The notes under the pieces: model-generated
What the model was told of the DNA's origin: nothing
Database searches by the model: none
Seen by the model: the letters and a program-made list of their open reading frames with translations, nothing else
Assembly: GCA_001570385.1 (NCBI GenBank)
Contig: BBYL01000021.1
Location: forward strand, 124,001-188,000
Reading direction: 5' to 3'
Source of the DNA: Microtetraspora glauca
GTDB taxonomy: Bacteria; Actinomycetota; Actinomycetes; Streptosporangiales; Streptosporangiaceae
DNA: 64,000 nucleotides
Shown: positions 16,323-24,854 of the stretch, in pieces
Layout of the letters: every line of letters begins with the position of its first letter
Position numbering within the stretch: position 1 is the first letter of the stretch
Program-made: the position numbers and the translations under genes

Positions 16323-17473
16323 GACGGACGGTGCGGCTGCGCCTGACCCTGCTCTACAGCGGCCTGTTCCTGATGGCCGGAGTGCTGCTGGTCGTGCTCA
16401 TCTACGTCCTGGTCGAGCACTCGCCCTTCCCCGGGCCGCCGACCGCTCCCACGCCGCCTGGTGGGATGCGGCTGCCGGTCCCGGTGCCCCAGGTGGAGGA
16501 ACAGCAGGCCGAGAACCTGCGCCGGCTGCTGGTCAACTCCCTGATCGCGCTGGCGGTCATGGCGTTCGCGTCGATGCTGCTGGGATGGCTCATGGCCGGG
16601 CGCGTGCTGCGGCCGCTGGGCGAGATGACGGCCACCGTCCGGCGCATCACGGCCGACCGGCTCGACCGGCGGCTGGCCGCGTCCGGGCCGGACGACGAGC
16701 TCAAAGAACTGGCCGACACGTTCGACGAGCTGCTGAACCGGCTGGAGGCCGCGTTCACCGCGCAGCGGCGGTTCGTCGCCAACGCCTCCCACGAGCTGCG
16801 CACTCCGCTGACGCTGCAGCAGGCCATGGTCGAGGTCGCACTCGCCGACGTGGAAGCCGACGCCGAGTCACTGCGGGTCGTGATGGAACGGCTGCTGGCC
16901 GCCGGCAAGCACCAGGAGCGGCTGATCGAGGCCCTCCTCACCCTGGCCCGCGGCCAGCAGGGACTGGATCACCGGCAGCCCTTCGATCTGGCCGTGATCA
17001 CCCGCCAGGCCATCGGCCGCCAAGGGGACCCGGGCGTCCGCGTCCAGTCCGCGCTTCACCCGGCACCCGCGTCCGGCGACCCCGCTCTGATCGAACGCCT
17101 GGTCGCGAACCTGCTGGACAACGCCGTACGGCACAACGTGCCCGACGGCTGGATCACGGTGGCGACCGCCGTACAGGCCGGCCGTCCGACCTTGAGGATC
17201 TCCAACAGCGGCCCGGTGATCCCGCCCGACCGGGTCGACACGCTCCTGCAGCCCTTCCAGCGCATGGAAACCGGCAGGAGGGCGACCGGCGACGGCCTGG
17301 GGTTGGGCCTGTCGATCGTCACCGCCATCGTCGACGCCCATCGCGGCGCGCTGGAGGCCCGCCCCCTCCCGGAAGGCGGGCTCGAGGTGACCGTCGTCCT
17401 GGAGCGCCCGGAGATCCCGCGCACCGAGCGCCCGGACCCGCGTACGGGACAAGCCCGTCCGGTCAGCTTCTGA
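16319..17473 (+). CDS. Membrane sensor histidine kinase
   Basis: The 384-residue protein has two membrane helices (about residues 10-32 and 75-97) bracketing a short Pro-rich extracytoplasmic loop, a HAMP segment (GRVLRPLGEMTATVRRI), the H-box FVANASHELRTPL with the phospho-histidine near residue 158, the N-box ANLLDNAVRHN and the G-box GLGLGLSIV. It phosphorylates the response regulator encoded immediately upstream. The small sensor loop suggests detection of an envelope or membrane signal. Confidence 0.92.
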   Translation: MRRTVRLRLTLLYSGLFLMAGVLLVVLIYVLVEHSPFPGPPTAPTPPGGMRLPVPVPQVEEQQAENLRRLLVNSLIALAVMAFASMLLGWLMAGRVLRPLGEMTATVRRITADRLDRRLAASGPDDELKELADTFDELLNRLEAAFTAQRRFVANASHELRTPLTLQQAMVEVALADVEADAESLRVVMERLLAAGKHQERLIEALLTLARGQQGLDHRQPFDLAVITRQAIGRQGDPGVRVQSALHPAPASGDPALIERLVANLLDNAVRHNVPDGWITVATAVQAGRPTLRISNSGPVIPPDRVDTLLQPFQRMETGRRATGDGLGLGLSIVTAIVDAHRGALEARPLPEGGLEVTVVLERPEIPRTERPDPRTGQARPVSF

Positions 17474-17629
17474 GGGAGCGGCCGCGCGCCGACCGGATTT
17501 CGGGCCTCGTCGCGAATCGTCGTCCCGTCCCACGGCCCGGCATGCCGGACGTCGATGTGGTCGTGCCGGATCGGTGACAGAGAGGCGTACATCTCGCGCC
17601 GGGCCACGTCGACTGTGGCGTCCCCTCGC

Positions 17630-18322
17630 TCACAGCGACCGGGCGAGGCGGAACCCGAGGTCGTCGATGCGGAAGGTCGGGTGGCTCTTGCGGCGGCAGG
17701 ATGCCCGGCATCCTCGGGGGCGATCAGACCAGCTTCCGCCGCGGAACACGCGGTACGGCCCGTAGACGCCGGGATCGTAGACGTCCCAGCACCACTCCCA
17801 CACGTTGCCGATCATGTCGTGGAGGCCCCACGCGTTCGGCGCCCTGGTCGCGACATCGTGCACCTCGCCGCCGGAGTTGTCGCGGTACCAGGCGATCTCG
17901 TCCAGATCTCCGTAGCGGACGTCGGAGGTCCCGGCCCGGCACGCGTACTCCCACTCCGCCTCGGACGGGAGGCGATAGCCGTCGGCCTCCCAGTCGCAGA
18001 CCACGTCCTGCCCGTCGGGGTCGTCGCCCATCGCGTAGCAGGGGGTGAGCCCGGTCGCCTGCGAGAGCAGGTTGCAGAACCGGACGGCCTCCATCCAGGA
18101 GACCTCGGTCACCGGAGTCCGCAGCCCCGCCGGGCTCGCGGGCACCTCGCCTCGAACGGCGCCGTACAGCTCGCGGGTCACGGGATGGGGCGCCAGGTGG
18201 AAGGCTCCGATCTCGACCTTCCAGCTCGTCCGCGTGCCCTCGTCCCGCAGGACGATCTCCCCGGCGGGAATCCCGATCATGCGCTCGATGGTCGCGTGGC
18301 GCGGCGCTGGTTCAAGGCTCAT
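17630..18322 (-). CDS. Formylglycine-generating-enzyme (SUMF1/FGE-sulfatase) family protein
   Basis: The 230-residue protein fits the FGE-sulfatase fold: IPAGEIVLRDEG, HPVTRELYGAV, PVTEVSWMEAVRFCNLLS, YRLPSEAEWEYACRAG, GLHDMIGNVWEWCWD and FRGGSW followed by GCRASCRRK. True FGEs oxidise a sulfatase cysteine with two cysteines spaced CxxxxC; here the spacing is CxxxC, so that chemistry is doubtful. No sulfatase gene is nearby. Other members are EgtB-like or structural. Monocistronic. Confidence 0.8.
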   Translation of the reverse strand: MSLEPAPRHATIERMIGIPAGEIVLRDEGTRTSWKVEIGAFHLAPHPVTRELYGAVRGEVPASPAGLRTPVTEVSWMEAVRFCNLLSQATGLTPCYAMGDDPDGQDVVCDWEADGYRLPSEAEWEYACRAGTSDVRYGDLDEIAWYRDNSGGEVHDVATRAPNAWGLHDMIGNVWEWCWDVYDPGVYGPYRVFRGGSWSDRPRGCRASCRRKSHPTFRIDDLGFRLARSL

Positions 18323-18510
18323 CGTGGGTCGAATCCTACGCGATCACGACTTTCTTCCCATCCATGCCGAACCGTACTCGACGAGGCCCCTGACGGCTTT
18401 CGGATCGGCTGTAGATCCAGAATCACGGTTCCGAGGCTCGTCGACCGCCGCGGACAACGGGGAAGGCGCCCGCCGCGCCGGGCGCCTTCCGTACACCGTC
18501 GAGCCGTCGC

Positions 18511-18717
18511 TCAGCGGTTGGTCCACAGGTGCCACAGCCGGTCACCCTCGGAGCAGGTGTAGTGGTCCCAGTGACCCCGGTCGATGCCGCCCTGGCCCGC
18601 CGTCACACAGTTGGAGTGGCTCGCGTACCAGTCGCGGTACACGTCGTCGCCGGCGGGCACCCGGCTGGTCCCACCGACGGTCGAGGTGGCGGCGTGGGCG
18701 GGGGCCGAGAGGACCAC
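18511..18717 (-). CDS. Small secreted protein, start codon unclear
   Basis: The frame encodes a mature region of about 58 residues with two cysteines (HSNCVTAGQGG and HYTCSEGD) that could form a disulfide. Upstream in the same frame, KAGIATFATAALLAAPVVLSAP is a convincing signal-peptide core, but no ATG, GTG or TTG precedes it before the upstream MerR gene; the first start-type codon is the GTG at 18717, inside the hydrophobic core. Either a non-canonical start is used or the gene has lost its start. The family is unknown; similar short WxxxYxC proteins occur in related actinobacteria. Confidence 0.5.
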   Translation of the reverse strand: MVLSAPAHAATSTVGGTSRVPAGDDVYRDWYASHSNCVTAGQGGIDRGHWDHYTCSEGDRLWHLWTNR

Positions 18718-18778
18718 CGGAGCGGCGAGCAGGGCGGCCGTCGCGAACGTCGCGATCCCGGCCTTGAGTGACCCGGCC

Positions 18779-19462
18779 TCAGGGTTCGCGGGTGCTGAGG
18801 TATGCGTCCAGGTCGGCGGCGCCCTTGAGCATGGCGCGGCCCCGGGCGGACAGGCGGGCCTGCCAGTCGCGCAGGGCCGACTCCAGCGGGGCGACGCCTC
18901 CGGCGGAGCGGACCTGAGCGATCAGTGGGGCGATCTGCTCCAGCAGGTAGCCGCCCCGCCTGAGCTGGTGGGCCAGCCGGGCGTCGCGTACGTCGGCCGC
19001 GCTGTAGATCCGGTAGCCCGTCCGCGGGTCGCGGCGCGGCCGGACCAGCCCGGCGTTCTCCCATTTACGCAGGGTGGCAGGGCGGATGCCGAGCCTCCTG
19101 GCCAGAGGGCCGATGAACGTGTCGCCGCGCTCCAGCGGGACCGGCGCCAGATCGCGGAGCGCGGCTTCGACGGCCTGAAGGGTGCGGCGGTCGTCGAGGA
19201 GCCGGCCGTGGCTCTCGTCGATGAGCCGCAGCGCGTCCTCGGTGGCGCCCCGGTTGGCCGCCTGCATGATCGACGTGGCCGTCTGGTGACCGTGCCCGGG
19301 CACGAGGGCGAGGAACGCGCGCAGGGCTCGCGCGTGCAGCGGCGTATAGGTGCGATAGCCGTGGACGGTGCGTTCGGCGGCGGGCAGGATGCCGGCGTCC
19401 TCGTAGTTCCTGATCGCCTGGGTGGACATGCCGTGCTCGCGCGCCAGGTCCACTGGTCTCAT
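18779..19462 (-). CDS. Tandem-domain MerR family regulator (TioE-like)
   Basis: The 227-residue protein contains two MerR helix-turn-helix domains in one chain: residues 1-70 (VDLAREHGMSTQAIRNYEDAGIL...GYRTYTPLHARALRAF) and about 115-185 (IGPLARRLGIRPATLRKWENAGLV...GYRIYSAADVRDARL). TioE-like proteins use such a pseudo-dimer and regulate resistance or export genes. It is divergent from the erythromycin-esterase-like gene, with a perfect inverted repeat at 19532-19549 between them. The C-terminal half is paralogous to the fragment at 2437-2883. Confidence 0.88.
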   Translation of the reverse strand: MRPVDLAREHGMSTQAIRNYEDAGILPAAERTVHGYRTYTPLHARALRAFLALVPGHGHQTATSIMQAANRGATEDALRLIDESHGRLLDDRRTLQAVEAALRDLAPVPLERGDTFIGPLARRLGIRPATLRKWENAGLVRPRRDPRTGYRIYSAADVRDARLAHQLRRGGYLLEQIAPLIAQVRSAGGVAPLESALRDWQARLSARGRAMLKGAADLDAYLSTREP

Positions 19463-19531
19463 GGATGCATCACCGATTGAAGGTTCATCGCAACGAAAGT
19501 GCGGATTTCCTGGAAAAGTTTACACCGAGTG

Positions 19532-19549
19532 TTCAACGATACCGTTGAA
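19532..19549. promoter_or_regulatory. Perfect inverted repeat, probable MerR operator
   Basis: TTCAACG-ATAC-CGTTGAA ends three bases before the ATG of the esterase-like gene at 19553 and lies about 70 bp upstream of the divergent MerR gene. A second short repeat, TGAA-GG-TTCA, is at 19478-19487. Confidence 0.55.
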
Positions 19550-19552
19550 GGA

Positions 19553-20719
19553 ATGGACATCAAGGACACGGCCCGGCCGCTCGATGGCGCGGGCGTCTCG
19601 GCGTTCCTCCGGTCGCTTCCCGCCACGCCCCTGCTGCTCGGCCTGGGCGAGGCCAGGCACTTCGTGGGGGAGCTGGGCGAGCTGCGCAACGAGATCTTCC
19701 GGCATCTGGTCGAGCACGAGGGCTACCGGTCGTTCGCCATCGAGAGCGACTGTCTCATGGGACTCGTGGTGGACGACTACATCAGAACGGGCGCGGGCAC
19801 GCTCGACGACGTCATGGGACGCGGCTTCAGCCACGGCTTCGGCACCTCACCGGCCAACCGCGAGCTCGTACGCTGGATGCGGGCGTACAACGAGGAGCAT
19901 GACGAAAAGCTCCGGTTCTTCGGGTTCGACGGCCCTCTGGAGTATTGGGCGGCGAGCCCGCGCCAGGCGCTCACCGCCCTCTACGCCCTCCTCGACGGCC
20001 CGCTCCCCGGCACTGTAGTAACGGGGGAAACCCTCGACACGCTGCTGGGCCCGGACGACCGGTGGGAGAACGAGGCCGCGGCCATGGATCCGTCCCAGTC
20101 GATCGGCCGGTCCGCCGACGCCCAGCGGCTGCGGGTGATCGCCGACGACCTGGTGGCGCTGCTCGACACGCAGGCACCGCGGCTGAGCACGGAGGACAGG
20201 GAGCGGGCGGCACTGTACGGGCGCACCGCCGTCGGCCTGCTCCGCTACCACCATTGGATGGCCGACGCGTCCCCGGCACGGTGGACCCGGCTGTCGGCCC
20301 TGCGGGACGCGATGATGGCCGCCAACCTGCGTGCCGTCGCCGAGCACGGCCCGGCCCTGGTCTTCGCCTCCAACCTCCACCTGCAGCGGAACAAGAGCTT
20401 CATGCCGTTCGGCGACCAGCTGCTGGAGTGGTGGAGCGCGGGGGCGATCACCGGAACGCGCCTGGGCGACCGGTACGCCTTCCTGGCCTCGGCCCTCGGC
20501 AGGATCGGCGACGACACCCCGCCCCCGGACACCGTCGAGGGCATCCTGTCCACGCTCCCGTGGGACCACTCCCTCATCGACGCCCGCCGCCTGGCCGAGG
20601 CCATCACGAAACCCGCCCCGCGTGTCTCCCACGATTTCGCCTATTTCCCGCTGGACCCGGCCCAGCTCGACATGATCGACGGCGTCGTCTTCCTCACGCA
20701 GGTTGTCAGGCCGGGTTGA
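19553..20719 (+). CDS. Erythromycin esterase family protein
   Basis: The 388-residue protein belongs to the EreA/EreB-like superfamily: GLGEARHFVGE (residues 26-36, with the metal/catalytic histidine region), FAIESD, GFGTSPANRELVRWMRAYNEEHDEKLRFFGFDG, YRHHW-like LLRYHHWM and FASNLHLQRNKS. Known members hydrolyse the macrolide lactone; most chromosomal homologues have no proven substrate. Control by the divergent tandem-MerR regulator is inferred. The ATG at 19553 has almost no leader, so the transcript may be leaderless. Confidence 0.85.
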   Translation: MDIKDTARPLDGAGVSAFLRSLPATPLLLGLGEARHFVGELGELRNEIFRHLVEHEGYRSFAIESDCLMGLVVDDYIRTGAGTLDDVMGRGFSHGFGTSPANRELVRWMRAYNEEHDEKLRFFGFDGPLEYWAASPRQALTALYALLDGPLPGTVVTGETLDTLLGPDDRWENEAAAMDPSQSIGRSADAQRLRVIADDLVALLDTQAPRLSTEDRERAALYGRTAVGLLRYHHWMADASPARWTRLSALRDAMMAANLRAVAEHGPALVFASNLHLQRNKSFMPFGDQLLEWWSAGAITGTRLGDRYAFLASALGRIGDDTPPPDTVEGILSTLPWDHSLIDARRLAEAITKPAPRVSHDFAYFPLDPAQLDMIDGVVFLTQVVRPG

Positions 20720-20725
20720 CAGGCC

Positions 20726-20759
20726 CGCGCGTGCCAGGCCGGGCTGACACGCACGCGCG
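20726..20759. terminator. Hairpin terminator after the esterase-like gene
   Basis: CGCGCGTG and CACGCGCG (arms 20726-20733 and 20752-20759) pair across an 18-base loop just after the stop at 20719. The motif AGGCCGGG(T/C)TGACA is also duplicated here. Confidence 0.45.
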
Positions 20760-21069
20760 TCAATCGCACCATCCATGCCCGCCCCCCACCGAAGGCGGCG
20801 CCCGGGATCGCCAGGTGATTGTTGCTGTGCGGGCTGGCCGCCGGCCCACTTGACGGTAACCGGCTGCGCCGACAGAGCCGATGGAGACGAACGGTGCCGT
20901 GGAGCCGACGGAGGAGGCTCACGGCGTCGTTCGCTCCCACCGGGGCGCTTCCGAGATACGGCGGGAGACGGCTGTAAGACCGCGCACGAGCGGTGCCGGG
21001 CGCGGCCCCGTCATCGGCCAGGGGGCCGCGCCCGCGAATCAGAGGGGATGGTAACCGGCTCCCGGCGAC
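20760..21069. other. Intergenic region without recognisable gene
   Basis: About 310 bp between the esterase terminator and the promoter of the MFS exporter. Frames on both strands have no convincing start, codon pattern or homology. Confidence 0.5.
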
Positions 21070-21121
21070 TTGGATACCCTGCGGGGCTATGGTATTAACT
21101 CGTACACCAGTGTTCGAGTTA
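21070..21121 (+). promoter_or_regulatory. Promoter and near-perfect 26-bp palindromic operator of the MFS exporter
   Basis: TTGGAT (21070-21075), 17 bp, then TATTAA (21093-21098) forms a good sigma-70-type promoter. A 26-bp palindrome at 21096-21121 (arms TAACTCG...CGAGTTA, with inner ACAC...GTGT) overlaps the -10 and start site, ideal for repression by the TetR protein encoded downstream at 22714. Confidence 0.65.
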
Positions 21122-21130
21122 TGAGGTGTC

Positions 21131-22543
21131 ATGATCCACAGCTCCCCCACCGTCCATCACGCGCCGCCGGACCCGCGCCGATGGCGGGCGCTGACGCTGA
21201 TCAGCGTCGCCCAGTTCATGCTGATCCTCGACGTCACCGTGGTGAACGTCGCCCTGCCCGACATCGGAGCCGGGCTCGGCCTCGACCGGGCCACCCTCAC
21301 CTGGGTCGTCACCGCGTACACGCTGTTCTTCGGCGGCCTCATGCTGCTCGGCGGCCGGCTGGCGGACCTGTTCGGCGCGCGCCGCCTGATGCTCACCGGT
21401 CTCGCGATCTTCGTCCTCGCCTCGCTGACCTCCGGCCTCGCGGGCACCGCCGCCCTGCTGGTCGGCGGCCGGATCGGCCAGGGCATCGGCGCGGCCCTGC
21501 TGTCCCCCGCCGCGCTGGCAACCGTCACCACCACCTTCCACGGCCCGGAGCGCAACCGGGCGCTCGGAGTGTGGGCCGCCATCGGCGGCGCGGGATCGGC
21601 CATCGGCGTGCTCCTCGGCGGCGCGCTGACCGCCGGCCCCGGCTGGCGCTGGATCTTCTTCATCAACGTCCCGGTCGGCCTGGCCGTACTCGTGGCGCTG
21701 CCCCTCGTCGTCCGAGTCGGTACGGCACAGCCCACGCGGCAGCGCGTCGACGTGCCGGGGGCGCTGCTCGTCACCGCCGCCACCGGATCCCTGATCTACG
21801 GCCTGGTCAACGCCGGGGACGAAGGCTGGGGTGACCTGGTCACGGTGGCGACGACGGCCGCCGCGGCGATCCTCTACATCCTCTTCGCCGTAGTCGAGCG
21901 AGCGGTGCGCACCCCGCTCATGCGCGTCCAGCTTCTCGCCCAGCGGCCGGTCCTGGCGGGCGCGTTCCTGATGCTGGTCGCCACCGGGCTGCTGATCGGC
22001 CTGTTCTTCCTCGGCTCGTTCTATCTGCAGCGCCATCAGGGGTACAGCGCCCTGGTCACCGGCCTGTTGTTCCTGCCGGTGGCGGTCGGCACCGGCCTGG
22101 GCGCGCACCTGGGCGGCCGGCTGGTGGGGCGCCTCGGCGGGCGCGTCCCCGCGGCGACCGGCCTGGCCCTGGCCGCGATCGGCACCGGGCTGGTCGCCGT
22201 GCTCGCCATCACCCCCGTCGTCCTGGTGACGGGCCTGGTCGTCGCCTCGGTCGGACTCGGAGCGGTGTTCGTGTCTGCCACCACCACCGCGCTCTCGCTG
22301 GTCGCCCGGCACGAGTCGGGGCTCGCCTCCGGTGTCGTCAACACCTTCCACGAGCTCGGCGGGGCGATCGGTGTCGCGGTGGCCTCCAGCCTCGCCGCGC
22401 CCAGTCTGATCGGCGGTGCCGTCACCGGATTCACGAACGGGTTCACGGCCTGGGCGGTCACCGCGGTGTTCTCAGCGGTCGTCACCCTCGGCCTGTTGCC
22501 CTCAGGGAAGCTGCCCGCACTCGACGGACCGCACGTCCACTGA
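21131..22543 (+). CDS. MFS drug:H+ antiporter, DHA2/EmrB-QacA family
   Basis: This 470-residue, 14-helix membrane exporter shows motif D1 in the first helix (FMLILDVTVVNVALP), motif A GGRLADLFGARR, antiporter motif C (GSAIGVLLGGALTAGPGWRW) and a following FFINVPVG. Such pumps expel cationic or hydrophobic antibiotics using the proton gradient. It is followed 170 bp later by a TetR gene and preceded by a 26-bp palindrome over its promoter, a classic substrate-induced pump arrangement. Confidence 0.9.
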   Translation: MIHSSPTVHHAPPDPRRWRALTLISVAQFMLILDVTVVNVALPDIGAGLGLDRATLTWVVTAYTLFFGGLMLLGGRLADLFGARRLMLTGLAIFVLASLTSGLAGTAALLVGGRIGQGIGAALLSPAALATVTTTFHGPERNRALGVWAAIGGAGSAIGVLLGGALTAGPGWRWIFFINVPVGLAVLVALPLVVRVGTAQPTRQRVDVPGALLVTAATGSLIYGLVNAGDEGWGDLVTVATTAAAAILYILFAVVERAVRTPLMRVQLLAQRPVLAGAFLMLVATGLLIGLFFLGSFYLQRHQGYSALVTGLLFLPVAVGTGLGAHLGGRLVGRLGGRVPAATGLALAAIGTGLVAVLAITPVVLVTGLVVASVGLGAVFVSATTTALSLVARHESGLASGVVNTFHELGGAIGVAVASSLAAPSLIGGAVTGFTNGFTAWAVTAVFSAVVTLGLLPSGKLPALDGPHVH

Positions 22544-22640
22544 CAGGGCCGCACAGCGCCCCCGCGTACTGCGATCTCGCTCCGCGGGGCGGACCGTATA
22601 CGGTTCCGGGCAGGGCGTGTCGTCGCCCTGCCGAATCCGT

Positions 22641-22699
22641 ATCGACGCCCGAACCCGGATCGACGCTCGACCCCAGATCGACGCTCGACCCCGATCGAC
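22641..22699. repeat. 18-bp tandem repeat, about 3.3 copies
   Basis: The unit ATCGACGCYCGAMCCCNG repeats from 22641 to 22699 in the 170-bp space between the MFS gene and tetR, ending just before the AGGAG of tetR. Each copy contains a TCGA core. It may be an extra regulator site or a simple expansion. Confidence 0.6.
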
Positions 22700-22713
22700 C
22701 AGGAGCCAGGTCC

Positions 22714-23301
22714 ATGACGCCTCCACGCCAGCGGCCAGCCCGGCGCGCCGACGCCGAGCGCAACATCGCGGCGATCGTCGCGGCCGGACTCGACCTGCTG
22801 GTCAAGGACCCGGACGCGAGCACCGCCGACATCGCCAAGGCCGCCGGCGTCGGCCGGGTCACCCTGTACGGGCACTTCCCCACACGAGAAGCCCTCCTCG
22901 AAGCCGTGCTCGACCACGCGGTCACCCTGGCGAACATCGCCCTCGACGACTCCGCCTACGACGAGCTCCCCGCGCCTGAGGCGATCAGCCGGCTCATCGT
23001 GTCCAGCTGGAAGCTCCTCGACAGGAATCGTCGTCTGCTGGCCGCCGCCGACCGCGTCCTGCCCACGGAGCGCATCCGTCACTACCACGACGAGGCGCTC
23101 GCCCGCGTCGAGCGGCTCATCCTCCGCGGCCAGGACGACGGGGTCTTCCGTACGGATCTGCCGCCGACCTGGCTGGTCGCGCACTTCTACGCCACCCTGC
23201 ACAGCGCCGCACAGGAGGTGGACGCGGGCCGGCTCGACCAGAACGACGCGGCCCGGGTGCTGAACACGACCCTTCGCGCCGTCTTCATGGCCGGTCAGTA
23301 G
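22714..23301 (+). CDS. TetR family transcriptional regulator
   Basis: The 195-residue protein has an N-terminal TetR helix-turn-helix (NIAAIVAAGLDLLVKDPDASTADIAKAAGVGRVTLYGHFPTREAL, residues 15-60) and a helical ligand-binding domain. AGGAG lies 8 bases before the ATG. It follows the MFS exporter on the same strand and is the probable repressor acting at the palindrome 21096-21121. Confidence 0.88.
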   Translation: MTPPRQRPARRADAERNIAAIVAAGLDLLVKDPDASTADIAKAAGVGRVTLYGHFPTREALLEAVLDHAVTLANIALDDSAYDELPAPEAISRLIVSSWKLLDRNRRLLAAADRVLPTERIRHYHDEALARVERLILRGQDDGVFRTDLPPTWLVAHFYATLHSAAQEVDAGRLDQNDAARVLNTTLRAVFMAGQ

Positions 23302-23397
23302 ACGCACGTCTCCGGCGGTCCTCTCACCCCGCCGAACATCAGCCCCTCATGGACCGAGATTCACCGGGCCGTCACCAGTGAGGGTGAAGGGCTGAGG

Positions 23398-23695
23398 CTA
23401 CGGGCGGCGGTTCGGGACGAAGCCGGTCCGCGCGATGAGGCCGTCCAGCACGCCGGACCGAATACCGCATCCGCTTGGGCCTGGTGGCGACCATCGCGGT
23501 GAGCCCGTCGACGTCACGAGGGGCGAGATCGGCCAGAGCACGCTTGAGCGCCGATCGCACGGCATCCGGCAGCTCCGTGGGCCGATCGTCATACCTCGGT
23601 GAGGTGACTTCAGTCCTTCAACCTCTGCCACAACCGCACCGTGTAGTCGTCTTGGAGATGGATGTCGTCGAGCTGGAGATGGTCCGGCGGCGGCT
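23398..23695 (-). pseudogene. Coding-like fragments of unidentified, decayed gene(s)
   Basis: Two minus-strand stretches look like protein C-termini. At 23610-23695 a frame reads DIHLQDDYTVRLWQRLKD and stops. At 23398-23600 a frame reads ELPDAVRSALKRALADL, then RPKRMRYS, and seems to continue after a frameshift near 23465 as VLDGLIARTGFVPNRRP-stop. Neither has a start, and I do not recognise the families. The first directly abuts the NmrA-type gene. Both are probably remnants. Confidence 0.35.
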
Positions 23696-24613
23696 TCAGC
23701 TCTGGAACAGCGCGGGGTTGGCCACGACGAAATCCCGCACGCTGGACGCCCGCCTTCCAGTGACCTCCTCGACGTCACGCGTCGCGCGGTCGTAGCGACC
23801 TTCCGAGTGGAGGCGCGCCATGACGGCGAGGTGCTCGAAAACGTGGTCGGGCAGCCCGAGCGCGCTCAGTTCCCGATCGACCCACTGCCGATAGGGCACA
23901 TCGACGTACGTGACGGGCCGGCCCAGCGCTTCGGAGAACTCCGCCGCCATGCCGGTCATGTCCTGAGATCGCGGCCCGGTCAGTTCGTAGACCTTCCCGA
24001 TGTGCGGGAAGGGGTCCGAGAGGACGGCCGCGACCACTTCGGCGACGTCACGGGCCGCGACGGGCGAGGTACGGCCGGAGCCGAACGGCAGCCGGATCGT
24101 GCCGTCCTTCGCGATCGAGGAAACGGCGAAGGCCATGAAAAGCGGGTTCTCCATGAACACGGTCGGCCGTACGTGCACGACCGGCAGGCCGGACCATTCG
24201 AGCACCTGTTCGGCGAGCCAGTGCAGCCGCTGCTGCGTCGATTCCGCCGTACTCGTGAGGCTCATCTGGGAGACCGTCATCTGCGAGATGTTGACGAATA
24301 CCTCCACGTCCCCCTGCTCGCGAGCGGCGGCCGCCGCGGTGACCGTCGCGTCGACGTACGAGGCGGACACGCTCATGCCGAAGTACACGCGGCGGCAGCC
24401 GGCCATCGCGCGGACGACATCCGCACCGCGCGTGAGATCGCCGGCCACGACCTCGGCTCCCGTCGCGCGCAGCGCCTGGGCCAGGTCGTTCTCGTGATGG
24501 ACGAGCGCACGAACGGGGAGGTCGCGCTGCCGCAGAATCTCGACCACGGTTCGGCCGACCGCTCCGACGCGCCCCGCGGCGCCGGTTACGAGAATGGGTC
24601 GCATATCGGACAT
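23696..24613 (-). CDS. NmrA/SDR-type NAD(P)-binding protein
   Basis: The 305-residue atypical short-chain dehydrogenase has the Rossmann motif ILVTGAAGRVGAVGRTVV at the N-terminus (slightly longer than the usual GxxGxxG spacing), VVAGDLTRGADV, and a mid-protein VHVRPTVFMENPLF typical of NmrA-like redox sensors and quinone or azo reductases. The active-site Tyr-x-x-x-Lys is not evident, so a sensor role is as likely as catalysis. The second ATG (24613), six bases after GAGGAG, is preferred over the ATG at 24619. Confidence 0.8.
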   Translation of the reverse strand: MSDMRPILVTGAAGRVGAVGRTVVEILRQRDLPVRALVHHENDLAQALRATGAEVVAGDLTRGADVVRAMAGCRRVYFGMSVSASYVDATVTAAAAAREQGDVEVFVNISQMTVSQMSLTSTAESTQQRLHWLAEQVLEWSGLPVVHVRPTVFMENPLFMAFAVSSIAKDGTIRLPFGSGRTSPVAARDVAEVVAAVLSDPFPHIGKVYELTGPRSQDMTGMAAEFSEALGRPVTYVDVPYRQWVDRELSALGLPDHVFEHLAVMARLHSEGRYDRATRDVEEVTGRRASSVRDFVVANPALFQS

Positions 24614-24854
24614 CGTCATCTCCTCGCCGGAATCAACGATCCGCTACCCACCCGCCGCTCGGATCCTCGTCGCCCGGCCGGCGACGCGCCGCCCGGTAAG
24701 CCCTTGGTAGGCGCTCGGACCGAGGTGCCGGCATGCCACCCTCGTGCCCCGTAGTCCGCCCGTCGCCCCGACGCGACCAAGTGTGACCAGCGACTACGCG
24801 TGGCCACGGCCCCTTTCTGACGTATTCGGTGCCCCACCCCCACGAGGGCTGTCG

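Noticed and set aside
22560..22640. Small gene between the MFS exporter and tetR
   Set aside because: Frames are short, lack starts with ribosome-binding sites and overlap the repeat tract.
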